Source of the DNA: Dietzia psychralcaliphila
GTDB taxonomy: Bacteria > Actinomycetota > Actinomycetes > Mycobacteriales > Mycobacteriaceae
Assembly (NCBI RefSeq): GCF_003096095.1
Contig: NZ_CP015453.1
Coordinates: 744,001 to 808,000, forward strand
DNA length: 64,000 nt
Reading direction: 5' to 3'
The notes beneath the pieces are model-generated. The model did not search any database, was not told the origin of the DNA, and saw only the letters and a list, made by a program, of their open reading frames with translations. The translations under genes were made by a program, and so were the position numbers. Below, in pieces: positions 46,395-55,210 of the stretch (position 1 is its first letter; every line of letters starts with the position of its first letter).

Positions 46395-46423
46395 GACGGC
46401 CGGGCCGGGGGCCCGGAACCGTC
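46395..46423. terminator. Hairpin between mam4B and otsA
   Basis: GACGG-CCGGGCC and GGCCCGG-AA-CCGTC form a 12-bp stem with an AA bulge and GGG loop, filling the 33 bp between convergent stops. Confidence 0.65.
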
Positions 46424-46426
46424 GAC

Positions 46427-47875
46427 TCACTCGTCGGAGGTGGCGTCCAACGTCTCGAAGAACCGTCGTGCCCACGCGTGGACGTCGTTGCCCAGCACCT
46501 GACGGCGCAGCGCCCGCATCCGTCGACGACGGTCGTCCTCCGCCTCGGTGACGGCCGCCATGATGGCGTCCTTGACCCCCTCCAGGTCATGCGGATTGCA
46601 CAGGTACGCCTGCCGGAGTTCGGCGGCGGCGCCGGCGAACTCGCTCAACACGAGAGAGCCCTCGCCGTCGGTGCAGGATGCCACATACTCCTTGGCCACA
46701 AGGTTCATCCCGTCGCGCACGGGAGTGACAAGCATGACGTCGGCGGCCACGTAGAAGGCCGTGAGTTCGGACTTGGGGACGGGGCGGTGGATGTAAGTCA
46801 CCACGGGGTGCCCGATCTCGCCGAAACTACCGTTGATCCGTCCCACGGACTCCTCGATCCGCGAGCGCATGATCTGGTACTGCTCGACCCTCTCGCGGCT
46901 CGGGGTGGCGAGCTGGAGCAGGGTGACGTCGGCGGTCTCGAGCCGCCCCTCCTCGAACAACTCCTCCAGGGCGCGGAGCCGGACGTCGATCCCCTTGGTG
47001 TAGTCGAGGCGGTCGACACCCAGAAGCAGGATCTCGGGGGAGCCGAGTTCGGTGCGCAGGCGTTCCGCGCGGGCGCGGGTGCCGCGGTCGCGGGCGGCCG
47101 CGTCGATGGAAGCCGAGTCGATCGAGATGGGGAACGCTCCCACCCGGACCCTCCGGTCGTCCACCCGGATCTCGGACGCCCGCCCCCGGGTGGAGCGCAA
47201 CCGCACCGAGGGGTGGCCGCCGAGCCGGTGGGCGAGGATCCGGAAGTTGTCAGCGCCCCCGGGCAGGTGGAAGCCCACCAGGTCGGCCCCGAGCATCCCC
47301 TCGACGATCTCCGAGCGCCACGGCAGCTGCATGAACAACTCGACGGGGGGGAACGGGATGTGGAGGAAGAACCCGATGGTCAGGTCGGGACGCATCTCAC
47401 GTAACAGGCGGGGGACCAGCAGGAGTTGGTAGTCCTGCACCCAGACCGTGGCGTCGGTGGCGGCGGCCGCGGCGGTGGCCTCGGCGAACCGGCGGTTGAT
47501 CGCGACGTAGGCGTTCCACCATTCGCGGTGGTACTCGGGGGGGACCACCACGTCGTGGAACAGCGGCCACACCGTGCCGTTGGAGAACCCCTCGTAGTAG
47601 AGCCCGACATCCTCGGCGGACAGCGTGACCGAGTGCAGCCGGATGCCGTCGGCGTCGAAGGGCTCGGGGGCGGCGTCCGCCACGCCGGGCCAACCCACCC
47701 AGGCGCCGTGGTTGGCCTTGAGGATGGACTCCAGGGCCGTCACCAGCCCACCGGGGCTGGCCTTCCAGTGTTCCCGGCCGTCTTTGTCACGGACGAGGTC
47801 GACGGGTAGCCGATTGGCGACGACGACGAAGTCCGCACCGGCGTCCGGCGGCGTCTGCTCGGTCGCGCGCGTCAT
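46427..47875 (-). CDS. otsA: Trehalose-6-phosphate synthase OtsA
   Basis: The 482-residue GT20 glycosyltransferase has [63 protein letters not shown] and [13 protein letters not shown]. It joins UDP-glucose (or another NDP-glucose) to glucose-6-phosphate; trehalose feeds mycolate transfer in this order. The gene is next to mce4 as in M. tuberculosis (Rv3490). ATG 47875 with AAGGGA upstream. Confidence 0.95.
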   Translation of the reverse strand: MTRATEQTPPDAGADFVVVANRLPVDLVRDKDGREHWKASPGGLVTALESILKANHGAWVGWPGVADAAPEPFDADGIRLHSVTLSAEDVGLYYEGFSNGTVWPLFHDVVVPPEYHREWWNAYVAINRRFAEATAAAAATDATVWVQDYQLLLVPRLLREMRPDLTIGFFLHIPFPPVELFMQLPWRSEIVEGMLGADLVGFHLPGGADNFRILAHRLGGHPSVRLRSTRGRASEIRVDDRRVRVGAFPISIDSASIDAAARDRGTRARAERLRTELGSPEILLLGVDRLDYTKGIDVRLRALEELFEEGRLETADVTLLQLATPSRERVEQYQIMRSRIEESVGRINGSFGEIGHPVVTYIHRPVPKSELTAFYVAADVMLVTPVRDGMNLVAKEYVASCTDGEGSLVLSEFAGAAAELRQAYLCNPHDLEGVKDAIMAAVTEAEDDRRRRMRALRRQVLGNDVHAWARRFFETLDATSDE

Positions 47876-47906
47876 CCCCGTCCCTTCCGTGATCGCTGTG
47901 ATGCGG

Positions 47907-48095
47907 CTAGTCGACGTCGGCAGGGTCGACCTTCTCGGGGCCGATCCCGAGCATCTCGAGCAGCATCAGGCACTCGTCGGCGTCTGCGGCGTACGAGGCC
48001 ACGATCCTCTGGGCCTGATATGCGGTCTCGTCGGCGACGGGCTCGAGGTCGACGTCGAGCTCGGGCTCCTTGCTGGCCGCTGCGGCGGATGCCAT
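47907..48095 (-). CDS. Small acidic protein upstream of otsA
   Basis: A 62-residue, strongly acidic protein ([16 protein letters not shown], then a helix with [16 protein letters not shown]). GGAGGAC lies before ATG 48095. A similarly small gene follows otsA upstream in M. tuberculosis (Rv3489), so conservation is plausible. It sits 31 bp upstream of otsA on the same strand. Function unknown. Confidence 0.65.
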   Translation of the reverse strand: MASAAAASKEPELDVDLEPVADETAYQAQRIVASYAADADECLMLLEMLGIGPEKVDPADVD

Positions 48096-48164
48096 GTGTG
48101 TCCTCCCGTGGTCGGTATGGCACGCAGGGCCCGTGTGGGCTCAGGCGTCCGACGTCATCTTACG

Positions 48165-49547
48165 TCACTGGTCGGCGGCGGCGGACCTGCGCAGATTACG
48201 CGTGACCCATTCGCCGAACACGATGCCGGCCGCCAGGGCCACCGCGATCGCCAGGGCCTGGAACATCAGTCCCACACCGATACCGGTCTGGTCACTGGTG
48301 AGGGCCGACAGTCCCCGATAGACGGACAGCCCGGGCAGGAGTGGTGTGATCCCCGCGATGGTCACGATCAGTGGCGGGACGGTCGCGATACGGGCGAGGA
48401 TGCCGCCGAACAACCCCATCGCACAGGCCGCGAGCGCGGAACCCACCACCACGCCCAGCCCGGTCGTCGTGACCACCTGGAAGATGACCATCCCGATCGC
48501 CCCGACCGCCGCGGCGAGCCACGTCGCACGCACGGTGGCATAACTGGCCACCGCGAAGCCGGCGGCCCCGACCCCCGCCGCGAAGACGGCGAGATACAGG
48601 GGCGCGTTGCCGGAGATGGTCGGGTCGATGGGGGGCGGGGACATGCCCAGTCGCGCGAACACCGCCAGGGCGATCGTGATGCCGCCGAGAACCCCGCCGG
48701 TGAGGATCATCGTCTCCACGCCGCGGCCGGCCGACGTCACGGGGAACCCGGTGATGGCGTCCTCGATCGCGCCGACGAGCGTGAGCCCCGCGAGGAGCAC
48801 GATGATTCCCGCGGCGACGAGTGTGGATGGCTGGATGTCCACGAAGTTGTCGCTCAGGAACACGTAGGCCAACAGCGCCCAGGCGGCCGCGATGAACCCC
48901 CCGACGATCTGCTGGAAGAACTTCGGGAGGCGGTGGCCGTCCAGATAGCGGTTGGCGTACATCAGCGCGAACGTCGACACCATGGACAGGAGTCCGGCGA
49001 GCGGGCTGCCACCCAGTTGGATGACGACCGCGCAACCGAGCATCGCCCACCCCAGGACCGCGACCCGGAACGAGTGGGGGTGCGGGGAGGCGATGATCTG
49101 CTCGACCTCCGCCGTGGCCTGCTCGACGGTCAGTTGGCGCCGCACGATGAGGTCGATGAGCCGGGCGACACGGGTCACCCGGGTCATGTCGATCGTGCGG
49201 TAGTTGACCACCCGGATGACGGAGATCGGCGGGCGACCACGTCGGCGGTTCACGCCGATGGTCAACGAGGTGAAGGTGACCTCGACGGTGGCGCCCGGCA
49301 GGCCGAACGCCGCCGCGACCGATTCCCCCTGGGCGACGGTGTCCGCCGCGCCCTCCCCGGAGGAGAGGAGGATGCCGGCGATCTCCAGGGCCAGGTTCAG
49401 GACGTCGGTGACGGCGCCGTCGTCGTCCAGGTCGACCGGCGCCATCGGTGACAGGGGCGGCTCGACCGCCAGGTCCATCGTGGACTTGCGCAGACCCAGC
49501 CACGCCAGGGGGCGGGTGAACGGGGCAGGTGCGTCGCGGATCTCCAC
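48165..49547 (-). CDS. ThrE-family threonine/serine exporter
   Basis: The 460-residue protein has the DUF1212/ThrE N-terminal domain (ILLSSGEGAADTV, AAFGLPGATVEVTFTSLTIGV, RVVNYRTIDMTRVTRVARLIDLI) followed by about ten transmembrane helices including the second exporter half. It would export threonine or serine, or a dicarboxylate. The start is uncertain: the frame is open to the tRNA gene; GTG 49547 is the last start leaving a normal N-terminus, but without a clear ribosome site. Confidence 0.82.
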   Translation of the reverse strand: MEIRDAPAPFTRPLAWLGLRKSTMDLAVEPPLSPMAPVDLDDDGAVTDVLNLALEIAGILLSSGEGAADTVAQGESVAAAFGLPGATVEVTFTSLTIGVNRRRGRPPISVIRVVNYRTIDMTRVTRVARLIDLIVRRQLTVEQATAEVEQIIASPHPHSFRVAVLGWAMLGCAVVIQLGGSPLAGLLSMVSTFALMYANRYLDGHRLPKFFQQIVGGFIAAAWALLAYVFLSDNFVDIQPSTLVAAGIIVLLAGLTLVGAIEDAITGFPVTSAGRGVETMILTGGVLGGITIALAVFARLGMSPPPIDPTISGNAPLYLAVFAAGVGAAGFAVASYATVRATWLAAAVGAIGMVIFQVVTTTGLGVVVGSALAACAMGLFGGILARIATVPPLIVTIAGITPLLPGLSVYRGLSALTSDQTGIGVGLMFQALAIAVALAAGIVFGEWVTRNLRRSAAADQ

Positions 49548-49637
49548 GTGGACACCGTAGTCAAGACCGCGGCGGTCGAGAGCGCGGCCCGGGATCCGGT
49601 TAGGATGTGAGCCGGACCCCGGCCGTGCCGGAGCCGT

Positions 49638-49710
49638 GCTGGAGTGGCGCAATTGGTAGCGCACCCGACTTGTAATCGGGCGGTTGCGAGTTCAAGTCTC
49701 GTCTCCAGCT
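49638..49710 (+). tRNA. tRNA-Thr (anticodon TGT)
   Basis: Full cloverleaf by eye: acceptor GCTGGAG/CTCCAGC, D arm GCGC/GCGC, anticodon stem CCCGA/TCGGG with loop CTTGTAA (anticodon 49671-49673), variable CGGTT, T arm GCGAG-TTCAAGT-CTCGT, discriminator T. No CCA is encoded. Confidence 0.95.
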
Positions 49711-49787
49711 CTCACCCGCCGCCCGGTGGAGCCGGGAGTGCGCGCCACGCGCGCGCGGTATACGTTTAGTTTTCTCAGGTTTCTGGG

Positions 49788-49793
49788 TAGGAT
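49788..49793 (+). promoter_or_regulatory. -10 hexamer TAGGAT, leaderless start
   Basis: TAGGAT, then GTGGCAG, then GTG 49801. Favours GTG 49801 over ATG 49792, which lies inside the hexamer. Confidence 0.5.
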
Positions 49794-49800
49794 GTGGCAG

Positions 49801-50208
49801 GTGTTCAGCGACGGCGAGGACTCCGGGGGCGTGGACGCTGAGTCCACCCGGCGGATCGCCGAGGCGTGGATGCGCGCGGTCACCTCATGTGACGTGGACG
49901 CCGCGCTGGCACTTTCCTCGCCGTCGATCGTCTACTCCAACGGCGGCCACCTCCGTCTCTACGAGGGGCACGACGGAGTGCGTGACATCATCGAGGATGT
50001 CGCCCGTATGTCCGGGTTCCTCGACGTGGCCGTCCTGTCGGTGGTGGCGCAAGCGGGGACCGTTGCCCTCCGGCGACTCGAGACCTACACCCTGCCCGAG
50101 GGCGGCGTGGAGATCCCGGCACTGGCCTTCGTCGATGTCGCGGACGGTGTGGTCACGCGCTGGGAGGACTACAAGGACTTGCGCACGCTGAACGCGATCG
50201 CGGAGTAG
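49801..50208 (+). CDS. SnoaL/NTF2-like protein 1
   Basis: The 135-residue product has the SnoaL pattern: RRIAEAWMRAVTSCDVDAALALSSPSIVYSNGG, EGHDGVRDIIEDVARM, then strands ending in GVVTRWEDYKDL. Polyketide-cyclase-like folds of this size are isomerases or ligand binders. Start GTG 49801 chosen on promoter spacing; ATG 49792 adds three residues. It lies 3 bp before a second NTF2-like gene, so the two likely act together. Confidence 0.65.
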   Translation: MFSDGEDSGGVDAESTRRIAEAWMRAVTSCDVDAALALSSPSIVYSNGGHLRLYEGHDGVRDIIEDVARMSGFLDVAVLSVVAQAGTVALRRLETYTLPEGGVEIPALAFVDVADGVVTRWEDYKDLRTLNAIAE

Positions 50209-50211
50209 ACG

Positions 50212-50619
50212 GTGAACGGGGGCGGTCCGGTGGACTGGGAGGAGCATCAAGTCGACGCCGCCGCGGTGGTCAGGGCGCTCGTCGAAGCCAGGTTCCGGGG
50301 GGATGTGACCACGACGACCGCTCTGTGCACGCCCGACATCGTGTTGCGGATCGAGGGGTCTCATGAGGCGCGCGGGCGAGAGGGACTGGCGCACCTGATG
50401 GAGTTCAACCGAGAGGTCGCCACCAACGTGCGTGTCGAGATTCACCGGGTCATGGCATCGGGTGACACCGTCGCGATGAGCAGGACCATGTTCCTCACCA
50501 TCAACGGGCAGGCCGTCGAGCTCAGCGCGGGCGCGTTCTTCACGTTGCGTGACGGCCTGGTGCGGGAATGGAGTGACTACCTGGACATGAGCGAGGTGGC
50601 GCGCGCGCTCGGGCACTGA
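50212..50619 (+). CDS. SnoaL/NTF2-like protein 2
   Basis: A 135-residue NTF2-like protein (VVRALVEARFRGDVTTTTALCTPDIVLRIEGS, GREGLAHLMEFNREV, LRDGLVREWSDYLDM). Its end GLVREWSDY parallels GVVTRWEDY of protein 1, so the pair may be an old duplication or a heterodimer. GTG 50212 is 3 bp after the previous stop. Confidence 0.65.
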   Translation: MNGGGPVDWEEHQVDAAAVVRALVEARFRGDVTTTTALCTPDIVLRIEGSHEARGREGLAHLMEFNREVATNVRVEIHRVMASGDTVAMSRTMFLTINGQAVELSAGAFFTLRDGLVREWSDYLDMSEVARALGH

Positions 50620-50671
50620 GCCGGTCACCCGCCCGACCCGACCACCGGGGCGGCGAGTCGGGGTGGGCCGG

Positions 50672-51100
50672 TCAGTCCCCGGGAACGAACTCGTCGTGGC
50701 CGAGTTCCCGCAGAGCGCGACGGATCGTCGCGGCCGCCGCGTCCGACTCCTCCGCCGGGGCGTCGGGGTCCGCGCGGGACAGGTCGAAGCCGGACATGTC
50801 GTCGGCGGGGAAGACGTGGATGTGGGTGTGTGGGACCTCGAAACCCGCGATCAGATAGCCGGCCCGCGACGCCCCGAAACCCTCGACGACGGCCTCGCCG
50901 ACCGCCTGGGCGACCTCGTTGAGCCGCGCCCACAGCCGGGGGTCGAGGTCGGTCCAGCGGTCGATCTCCTCTCGCGGGACGATGAGGGTGTGGCCGGCCG
51001 CGACGGGCGCGATCGTGAGGAAGGCGACCACCTCGGGGTCCTCCCAGACGAACCTGCCCGGCAGCTCACCGGAGATGATCTTGCTGAAAACGGTCGACAT
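50672..51100 (-). CDS. HIT-family nucleotide hydrolase/transferase
   Basis: A 142-residue histidine-triad protein with FSKIISGELP, AFLTIAPVAAGHTLIVPR and the active site HTHIHV. It hydrolyses or transfers nucleoside phosphates. ATG 51100 is 6 bp from TAGGCT on the minus strand. Confidence 0.9.
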   Translation of the reverse strand: MSTVFSKIISGELPGRFVWEDPEVVAFLTIAPVAAGHTLIVPREEIDRWTDLDPRLWARLNEVAQAVGEAVVEGFGASRAGYLIAGFEVPHTHIHVFPADDMSGFDLSRADPDAPAEESDAAAATIRRALRELGHDEFVPGD

Positions 51101-51106
51101 GCTCCC

Positions 51107-51112
51107 AGCCTA
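51107..51112 (-). promoter_or_regulatory. -10 hexamer TAGGCT, leaderless start of HIT gene
   Basis: On the minus strand TAGGCT is followed by GGGAGC and ATG 51100; GGGAGC is too close to serve as a ribosome site. Confidence 0.55.
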
Positions 51113-51227
51113 CGTACCCGGGGCGGCCGGTTGCCGCTGATGCGCGGTGGCTCGTGGTGTAATGAGGGGTACGCCACCCGGACAACGAGCGGCGAACGGT
51201 CCTTAGAGGATGGCGGAGGGACGGCAG

Positions 51228-51932
51228 ATGATCGAGGCAACGGCACCGACGGCAGACGACACCGTCAAGAAGAAGTCCTACCACCACGGTGACCTGCGGA
51301 ACGCGATCATCCACGAGGCCACCACGCGGGCGAGGTCCTCGGGGGAGAAGGCGATCGTGCTGCGGGAGATCGCGCCGGTCATCGGGGTGTCGGCCACCGC
51401 CGCCTACCGACATTTCACCAACCGGCAGCAGCTGGTCGAGGAGGTCTCGGCCCGCGGGTTCGCCGCGATGGGTGAGCGTGTCGCCCTCCCGGGGGTCACC
51501 GGCGCGGAGTCGGCCCCGGGGCTCGCGGCCTACCTGGACCTCCGCAACGCGGGGATCGCGATCGTGGCGTTCACGGTCGCGGAGCCCGCCTGGGCGCGGA
51601 TGATGATCGAGACTCTGGGGGAGTCGCCGACGGTCGGGTTCGCTGCGTCGGATGTCACCGACATCATGCAGCAGATCGTCGACCGCGGGATCGCCGCGGG
51701 GATCTTCCGTCCGGGGACGAGGATCAGGGACCAGCGCGTCCTGTGGGCGGGGATCGACGGCCTCTGTTCGCACGCGATGTTCGGGCTCAAGCCGATGGGG
51801 ACCCCGGAGGCGGACCACGCGACGGCGCGCACGCTCGATCTCTGCATGACGGACATGCTCACCGCGGAGGGGCTGCGGGTCCGCGATGAGGCCACGTTGC
51901 CGGACGGGATCGCGACCGACCTGCCGAGCTGA
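51228..51932 (+). CDS. TetR-family transcriptional regulator
   Basis: The 234-residue protein has a TetR N-terminal HTH (ARSSGEKAIVLREIAPVIGVSATAAYRHFTN split over helices 1-3) and an all-helical ligand domain of the TetR_C_33/WHG type. ATG 51228 is preferred because GGAGGG lies 7 bp upstream; ATG 51210 is possible. It could control itself or a neighbour; the palindrome at 55185 is a candidate target but 3 kb away. Confidence 0.85.
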   Translation: MIEATAPTADDTVKKKSYHHGDLRNAIIHEATTRARSSGEKAIVLREIAPVIGVSATAAYRHFTNRQQLVEEVSARGFAAMGERVALPGVTGAESAPGLAAYLDLRNAGIAIVAFTVAEPAWARMMIETLGESPTVGFAASDVTDIMQQIVDRGIAAGIFRPGTRIRDQRVLWAGIDGLCSHAMFGLKPMGTPEADHATARTLDLCMTDMLTAEGLRVRDEATLPDGIATDLPS

Positions 51933-51991
51933 GGTCCACCCGACGACGCCCGCACCGGCCGTGCCGGGTCACGTCGCCCGGGGGGCGCGAC

Positions 51992-51997
51992 TACTGT
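51992..51997 (+). promoter_or_regulatory. -10 hexamer TACTGT, leaderless start of purD
   Basis: TACTGT, then GGTCGCT, then GTG 52005, which also gives the standard PurD N-terminus. Confidence 0.6.
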
Positions 51998-52004
51998 GGT
52001 CGCT

Positions 52005-53261
52005 GTGCGAATTCTCGTGATCGGTTCCGGTGCCCGTGAGCACGCCATCCTCGTCGCCCTCGCCGCGGACCCCGCGGTGACGGAGCTCCACGCCGCGCCG
52101 GGCAACCCCGGCATGGTGCAGGCCACGTGTCACGACGCGTCGGTGACGGATCCCTCGGCGGTCTCCGCGTTGGCACGGCGGCTGGAGGTGGACCTGGTCG
52201 TCATCGGCCCCGAGGTGCCGCTGGTGGCGGGGGTGGCCGATGCCCTCCGCGCGGCCGGCGTCCCGGTGTTCGGTCCCTCGGCCGAGGCCGCCCGGATCGA
52301 GGGCTCCAAGGCCTTCGCCAAGGACGTCATGGCCGCGGCGGGGGTCCGCACGGCGCGCGCCGAGGTCGTCGACTCGCCCGCCGACCTGGACGAGGCGCTC
52401 GACCGGTTCGGCCCCACCTGGGTGGTCAAGGACGACGGCCTCGCGGCCGGCAAGGGGGTCGTGGTCACGCCCGACCGCGCCGCCGCGCACGCCCACGCGC
52501 TCGCCTGCCTGGACGACGGGCACCCGGTTCTGCTCGAGTCCTTCCTCGACGGCCCCGAGGTGTCGCTGTTCTGTCTCGTGGACGGCGAGACGGTGGTCCC
52601 GCTCCTCCCCGCTCAGGATCACAAGCGTGTCGGGGAGGGGGACCGCGGACCCAACACCGGCGGGATGGGTGCCTACACCCCCCTGCCGTGGCTGCCGCAG
52701 GGGATGGTCGACCGGATCGTCTCCGAGGTGTGTGAGCCGGTCGCCCGCGAGATGGTCGCACGGGGATGCGGCTTCTCCGGTCTCCTGTACGCGGGTCTGG
52801 CGATCACCGCGTCCGGCCCCGAGGTCGTGGAGTTCAACTGCCGTTTCGGTGATCCCGAGACGCAGGCGGTCCTGGCGCTACTGGAGTCGCCCCTCGGGCA
52901 GGCCCTCCACGCGGTGGCCACCGGCCGTCTCGCCGAGCTGCCTCCGCTGGTGTGGCGCGACGGCGCCGCCGTGACCGTCGTGCTGGCCGCGGAGAACTAC
53001 CCGTCCTCGCCACGCCGGGGGGACGTGATCGAGGGCGCCGAGCAGCCGGGGGTCTTCCACGCCGGGACGGCCCGGGACGAGAACGGGCGACTGGTCTCGG
53101 CCGGGGGGCGGGTCCTGTCGGTCGTCGGGACCGGTCCCGACCTCGCCGCCGCGCGCGCGGAGGCCTACCGGATCCTCGACGGGGTCGAGCTGGGCGGCGG
53201 TCACTTCCGTCGCGACATCGGCCTGGCGGCCGAGGAGGGACACATCAGCATCCCGGGCTGA
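52005..53261 (+). CDS. purD: Phosphoribosylamine-glycine ligase PurD
   Basis: The 418-residue ATP-grasp enzyme begins [14 protein letters not shown] and has [32 protein letters not shown] and [12 protein letters not shown]. It makes glycinamide ribonucleotide in purine synthesis. Start GTG 52005 follows the family N-terminus; GTG 51996 lies inside the hexamer. Confidence 0.96.
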   Translation: MRILVIGSGAREHAILVALAADPAVTELHAAPGNPGMVQATCHDASVTDPSAVSALARRLEVDLVVIGPEVPLVAGVADALRAAGVPVFGPSAEAARIEGSKAFAKDVMAAAGVRTARAEVVDSPADLDEALDRFGPTWVVKDDGLAAGKGVVVTPDRAAAHAHALACLDDGHPVLLESFLDGPEVSLFCLVDGETVVPLLPAQDHKRVGEGDRGPNTGGMGAYTPLPWLPQGMVDRIVSEVCEPVAREMVARGCGFSGLLYAGLAITASGPEVVEFNCRFGDPETQAVLALLESPLGQALHAVATGRLAELPPLVWRDGAAVTVVLAAENYPSSPRRGDVIEGAEQPGVFHAGTARDENGRLVSAGGRVLSVVGTGPDLAAARAEAYRILDGVELGGGHFRRDIGLAAEEGHISIPG

Positions 53262-53315
53262 CGGCGGCAGCCCGCCGGGCTGACGGCCGATCCGCCGTGC
53301 TGAACGCGTCCGTCC

Positions 53316-53870
53316 TCAACGAGCGTAGAGGGCCATGCGCGGCGCCTGTGCGACCAGCCAGGGGCTGAACGCGAACGGCGTCGCGTCGATGGCCTTGCGT
53401 ACGTCCTCGGGCCGGGCCCAGTGGTGGGCGCACACCTCGTCCGCCCGCGGGGCCAGGTCGGCGCGGATGCGGGCGGTGAACACGGGGCAGATCTCGTTCT
53501 CCACGATCCCGGAGTCGTCCACCGCCCGGTACCGGAAGTCCGGCAACGCCGGCTCGATCCCGTCCACGCGCGTCCCGAGTTCCTGTTCCGCCCGTCGCAC
53601 TATCGCCTCGGCGGGGTCCTCGCCCGGTGCGGGGTGACCGCAGAACGAGTTGGTCCACACACCCGGCCAGGCGCGCTTGTGCAGCGCGCGACGGGTGAGC
53701 AGGACGCGGCCCTCCTCGTCGACCACGTGGCACGAGAACGCCAGGTGCAGCGGGGTGTCGGTGGTGTGGACGGTGGCCTTGTCCGCGGTGCCGACGGGCT
53801 GGCCGTCCTCCGAGAGGAGGACCACGTACTCGGTGCCCGCGGGAGCGGAGGCGTCGGGGAGGGAGGACAT
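53316..53870 (-). CDS. idi: Isopentenyl-diphosphate delta-isomerase (type 1)
   Basis: The 184-residue Nudix-fold isomerase has LHLAFSCHVVDEEGRVLLTRRA, the catalytic Cys in WTNSFCGHP, the Nudix-like RRAEQELG and ENEICPVFTAR with the second acid/metal site. It interconverts IPP and DMAPP. ATG 53870 is 7 bp from TAAGGT on the minus strand. Confidence 0.95.
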   Translation of the reverse strand: MSSLPDASAPAGTEYVVLLSEDGQPVGTADKATVHTTDTPLHLAFSCHVVDEEGRVLLTRRALHKRAWPGVWTNSFCGHPAPGEDPAEAIVRRAEQELGTRVDGIEPALPDFRYRAVDDSGIVENEICPVFTARIRADLAPRADEVCAHHWARPEDVRKAIDATPFAFSPWLVAQAPRMALYAR

Positions 53871-53877
53871 GCCGCCA

Positions 53878-53883
53878 ACCTTA
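53878..53883 (-). promoter_or_regulatory. -10 hexamer TAAGGT, leaderless start of idi
   Basis: On the minus strand TAAGGT is followed by TGGCGGC and ATG 53870. Confidence 0.55.
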
Positions 53884-53914
53884 GGCGCTCCGGGCCGGAC
53901 GGGCCGCCGGGGAC

Positions 53915-55054
53915 TCAGACGGCGAGGTCGCGGGCGATCACCAGTCGCTGGATCTGGTTGGTGCCCTCGAAGATCTGGGTGATCTTGGCCTCGCGCATGT
54001 ACCGCTCCACGGGGAACTCCCGGGTGTAGCCGACGCCGCCGAGCACCTGGACCGCGTCCGTCGTGACCTTCATCGCCGCGTCCGTGGCGGTGAGCTTGGC
54101 GATCGAGGCCTGGCGGGAGTAGGGACGGCCGGCGTCCTTGCGCCGGGCGGCGTCGAGGTACGTGGCGCGGGCGGAGGTCACGGCCGCGGCCATGTCCGCC
54201 AGCAGGAAGCCCAGGCCCTGGTGGCCGATGATGGTCTTGCCGAACGCCTCGCGCTCATTGGCGTAGGCGACCGCGTCGTCGAGTGCCCGCTGCGCGATGC
54301 CGGTGGCCACCGCGGCGATCCCGAGCCGGCCCGAGTCCAGGGCGGAGAACGCGATGCGCAGTCCGTCGCCCTCGGCGCCCAGGAGACGGGCGGCGTCGAC
54401 CCGGGCGCCCTCGTAGGCGGCGGTGGTGGTGGGCACGCCGTTCAGGCCCATCTTGTCCTCGGGCTTCCCGAACGTCAGGTTCTCGGTGTCGCGGGGGACC
54501 AGGAGACACGAGATGCCGCGGGACCCCTCGCCGGTGCGGACGAAGGTGTTGTACACGTCGGCGATCCCACCGTGTGTGATCCAGGACTTGGTGCCGGTGA
54601 CCACGAACTCGTCACCCTCGCGCTCGGCGCGGCACCGCAGCGCCGCCGCGTCCGACCCGGCCTGTGGCTCCGAGAGCGAATACGCGCCGATCTGCTCGCC
54701 GGCGAGCATCCCGGGCAGCCACTCGGCCTTCTGCTCGTCGGAGCCGGCGGTGGCCAGGGGGAAGCAGGACAGACCGTGCACGCTCGTCGCGACGGCGACA
54801 GCCGCCCACCGGGCACCGAGCTCCTCGAGCACCTGCAGGTACACCTCGTACGGCTGGTCGCCGCCGCCGAACTCCTCCGGATAGGGCAGCCCCAGCAGGC
54901 CCACCTCGCCGAGTTGCGCGAAGAGCCCCTCGGGATAGGTGTGGTTCCGCTCGTGCTCGGCCGCGATCGGCTCGAGCAGCTTGTCCGCGACCGAGCGGGT
55001 CATGTCGAGGAGTTCGTACGCCTCGTCGCTGGGGAGCAGTCGGTCGACGGCCAT
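53915..55054 (-). CDS. Acyl-CoA dehydrogenase
   Basis: The 379-residue acyl-CoA dehydrogenase has YSLSEPQAGSDAAALRCRA, FVVTGTKSWITHGG, the catalytic-Glu region near YEGARVDA, REAFGKTIIGHQGLGF and QVLGGVGYTREFPVERYMREAKITQIFEGTNQIQ. Length and motifs are those of short/medium-chain enzymes. ATG 55054 with AAGGACT upstream; the longer frame is not supported. Divergent from an acyl-CoA synthetase. Confidence 0.88.
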   Translation of the reverse strand: MAVDRLLPSDEAYELLDMTRSVADKLLEPIAAEHERNHTYPEGLFAQLGEVGLLGLPYPEEFGGGDQPYEVYLQVLEELGARWAAVAVATSVHGLSCFPLATAGSDEQKAEWLPGMLAGEQIGAYSLSEPQAGSDAAALRCRAEREGDEFVVTGTKSWITHGGIADVYNTFVRTGEGSRGISCLLVPRDTENLTFGKPEDKMGLNGVPTTTAAYEGARVDAARLLGAEGDGLRIAFSALDSGRLGIAAVATGIAQRALDDAVAYANEREAFGKTIIGHQGLGFLLADMAAAVTSARATYLDAARRKDAGRPYSRQASIAKLTATDAAMKVTTDAVQVLGGVGYTREFPVERYMREAKITQIFEGTNQIQRLVIARDLAV

Positions 55055-55184
55055 GGGAGTCCTTCCGGGTACGTGCGGGAATCGTCGGGTGGTCCCATTA
55101 GAGTGCACGGCTCCGGAGCAGTCGTACCAGCCCCGAAAGCGGGGGTGCCCGTCGGTGGGTGGTGTGCGGCGGGCCTCTGCAGCA

Positions 55185-55210
55185 GTATCTGCAGACATGT
55201 CTGCAGATAC
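55185..55210. promoter_or_regulatory. Perfect 26-bp palindrome covering the synthetase start codon
   Basis: The left half GTATCTGCAGACA and its exact complement make an uninterrupted 26-bp palindrome, with ATG 55197 at the dyad. It is the longest perfect palindrome I noticed here. TetR-type operators have this size; it could repress the synthetase and, from the divergent region, the dehydrogenase. Confidence 0.75.

Noticed and set aside
49684-49800. Longer N-terminus for the first NTF2-like protein
   Set aside because: It would begin inside the tRNA-Thr gene and pass through the promoter hexamer; the residues encoded are unlike the family.
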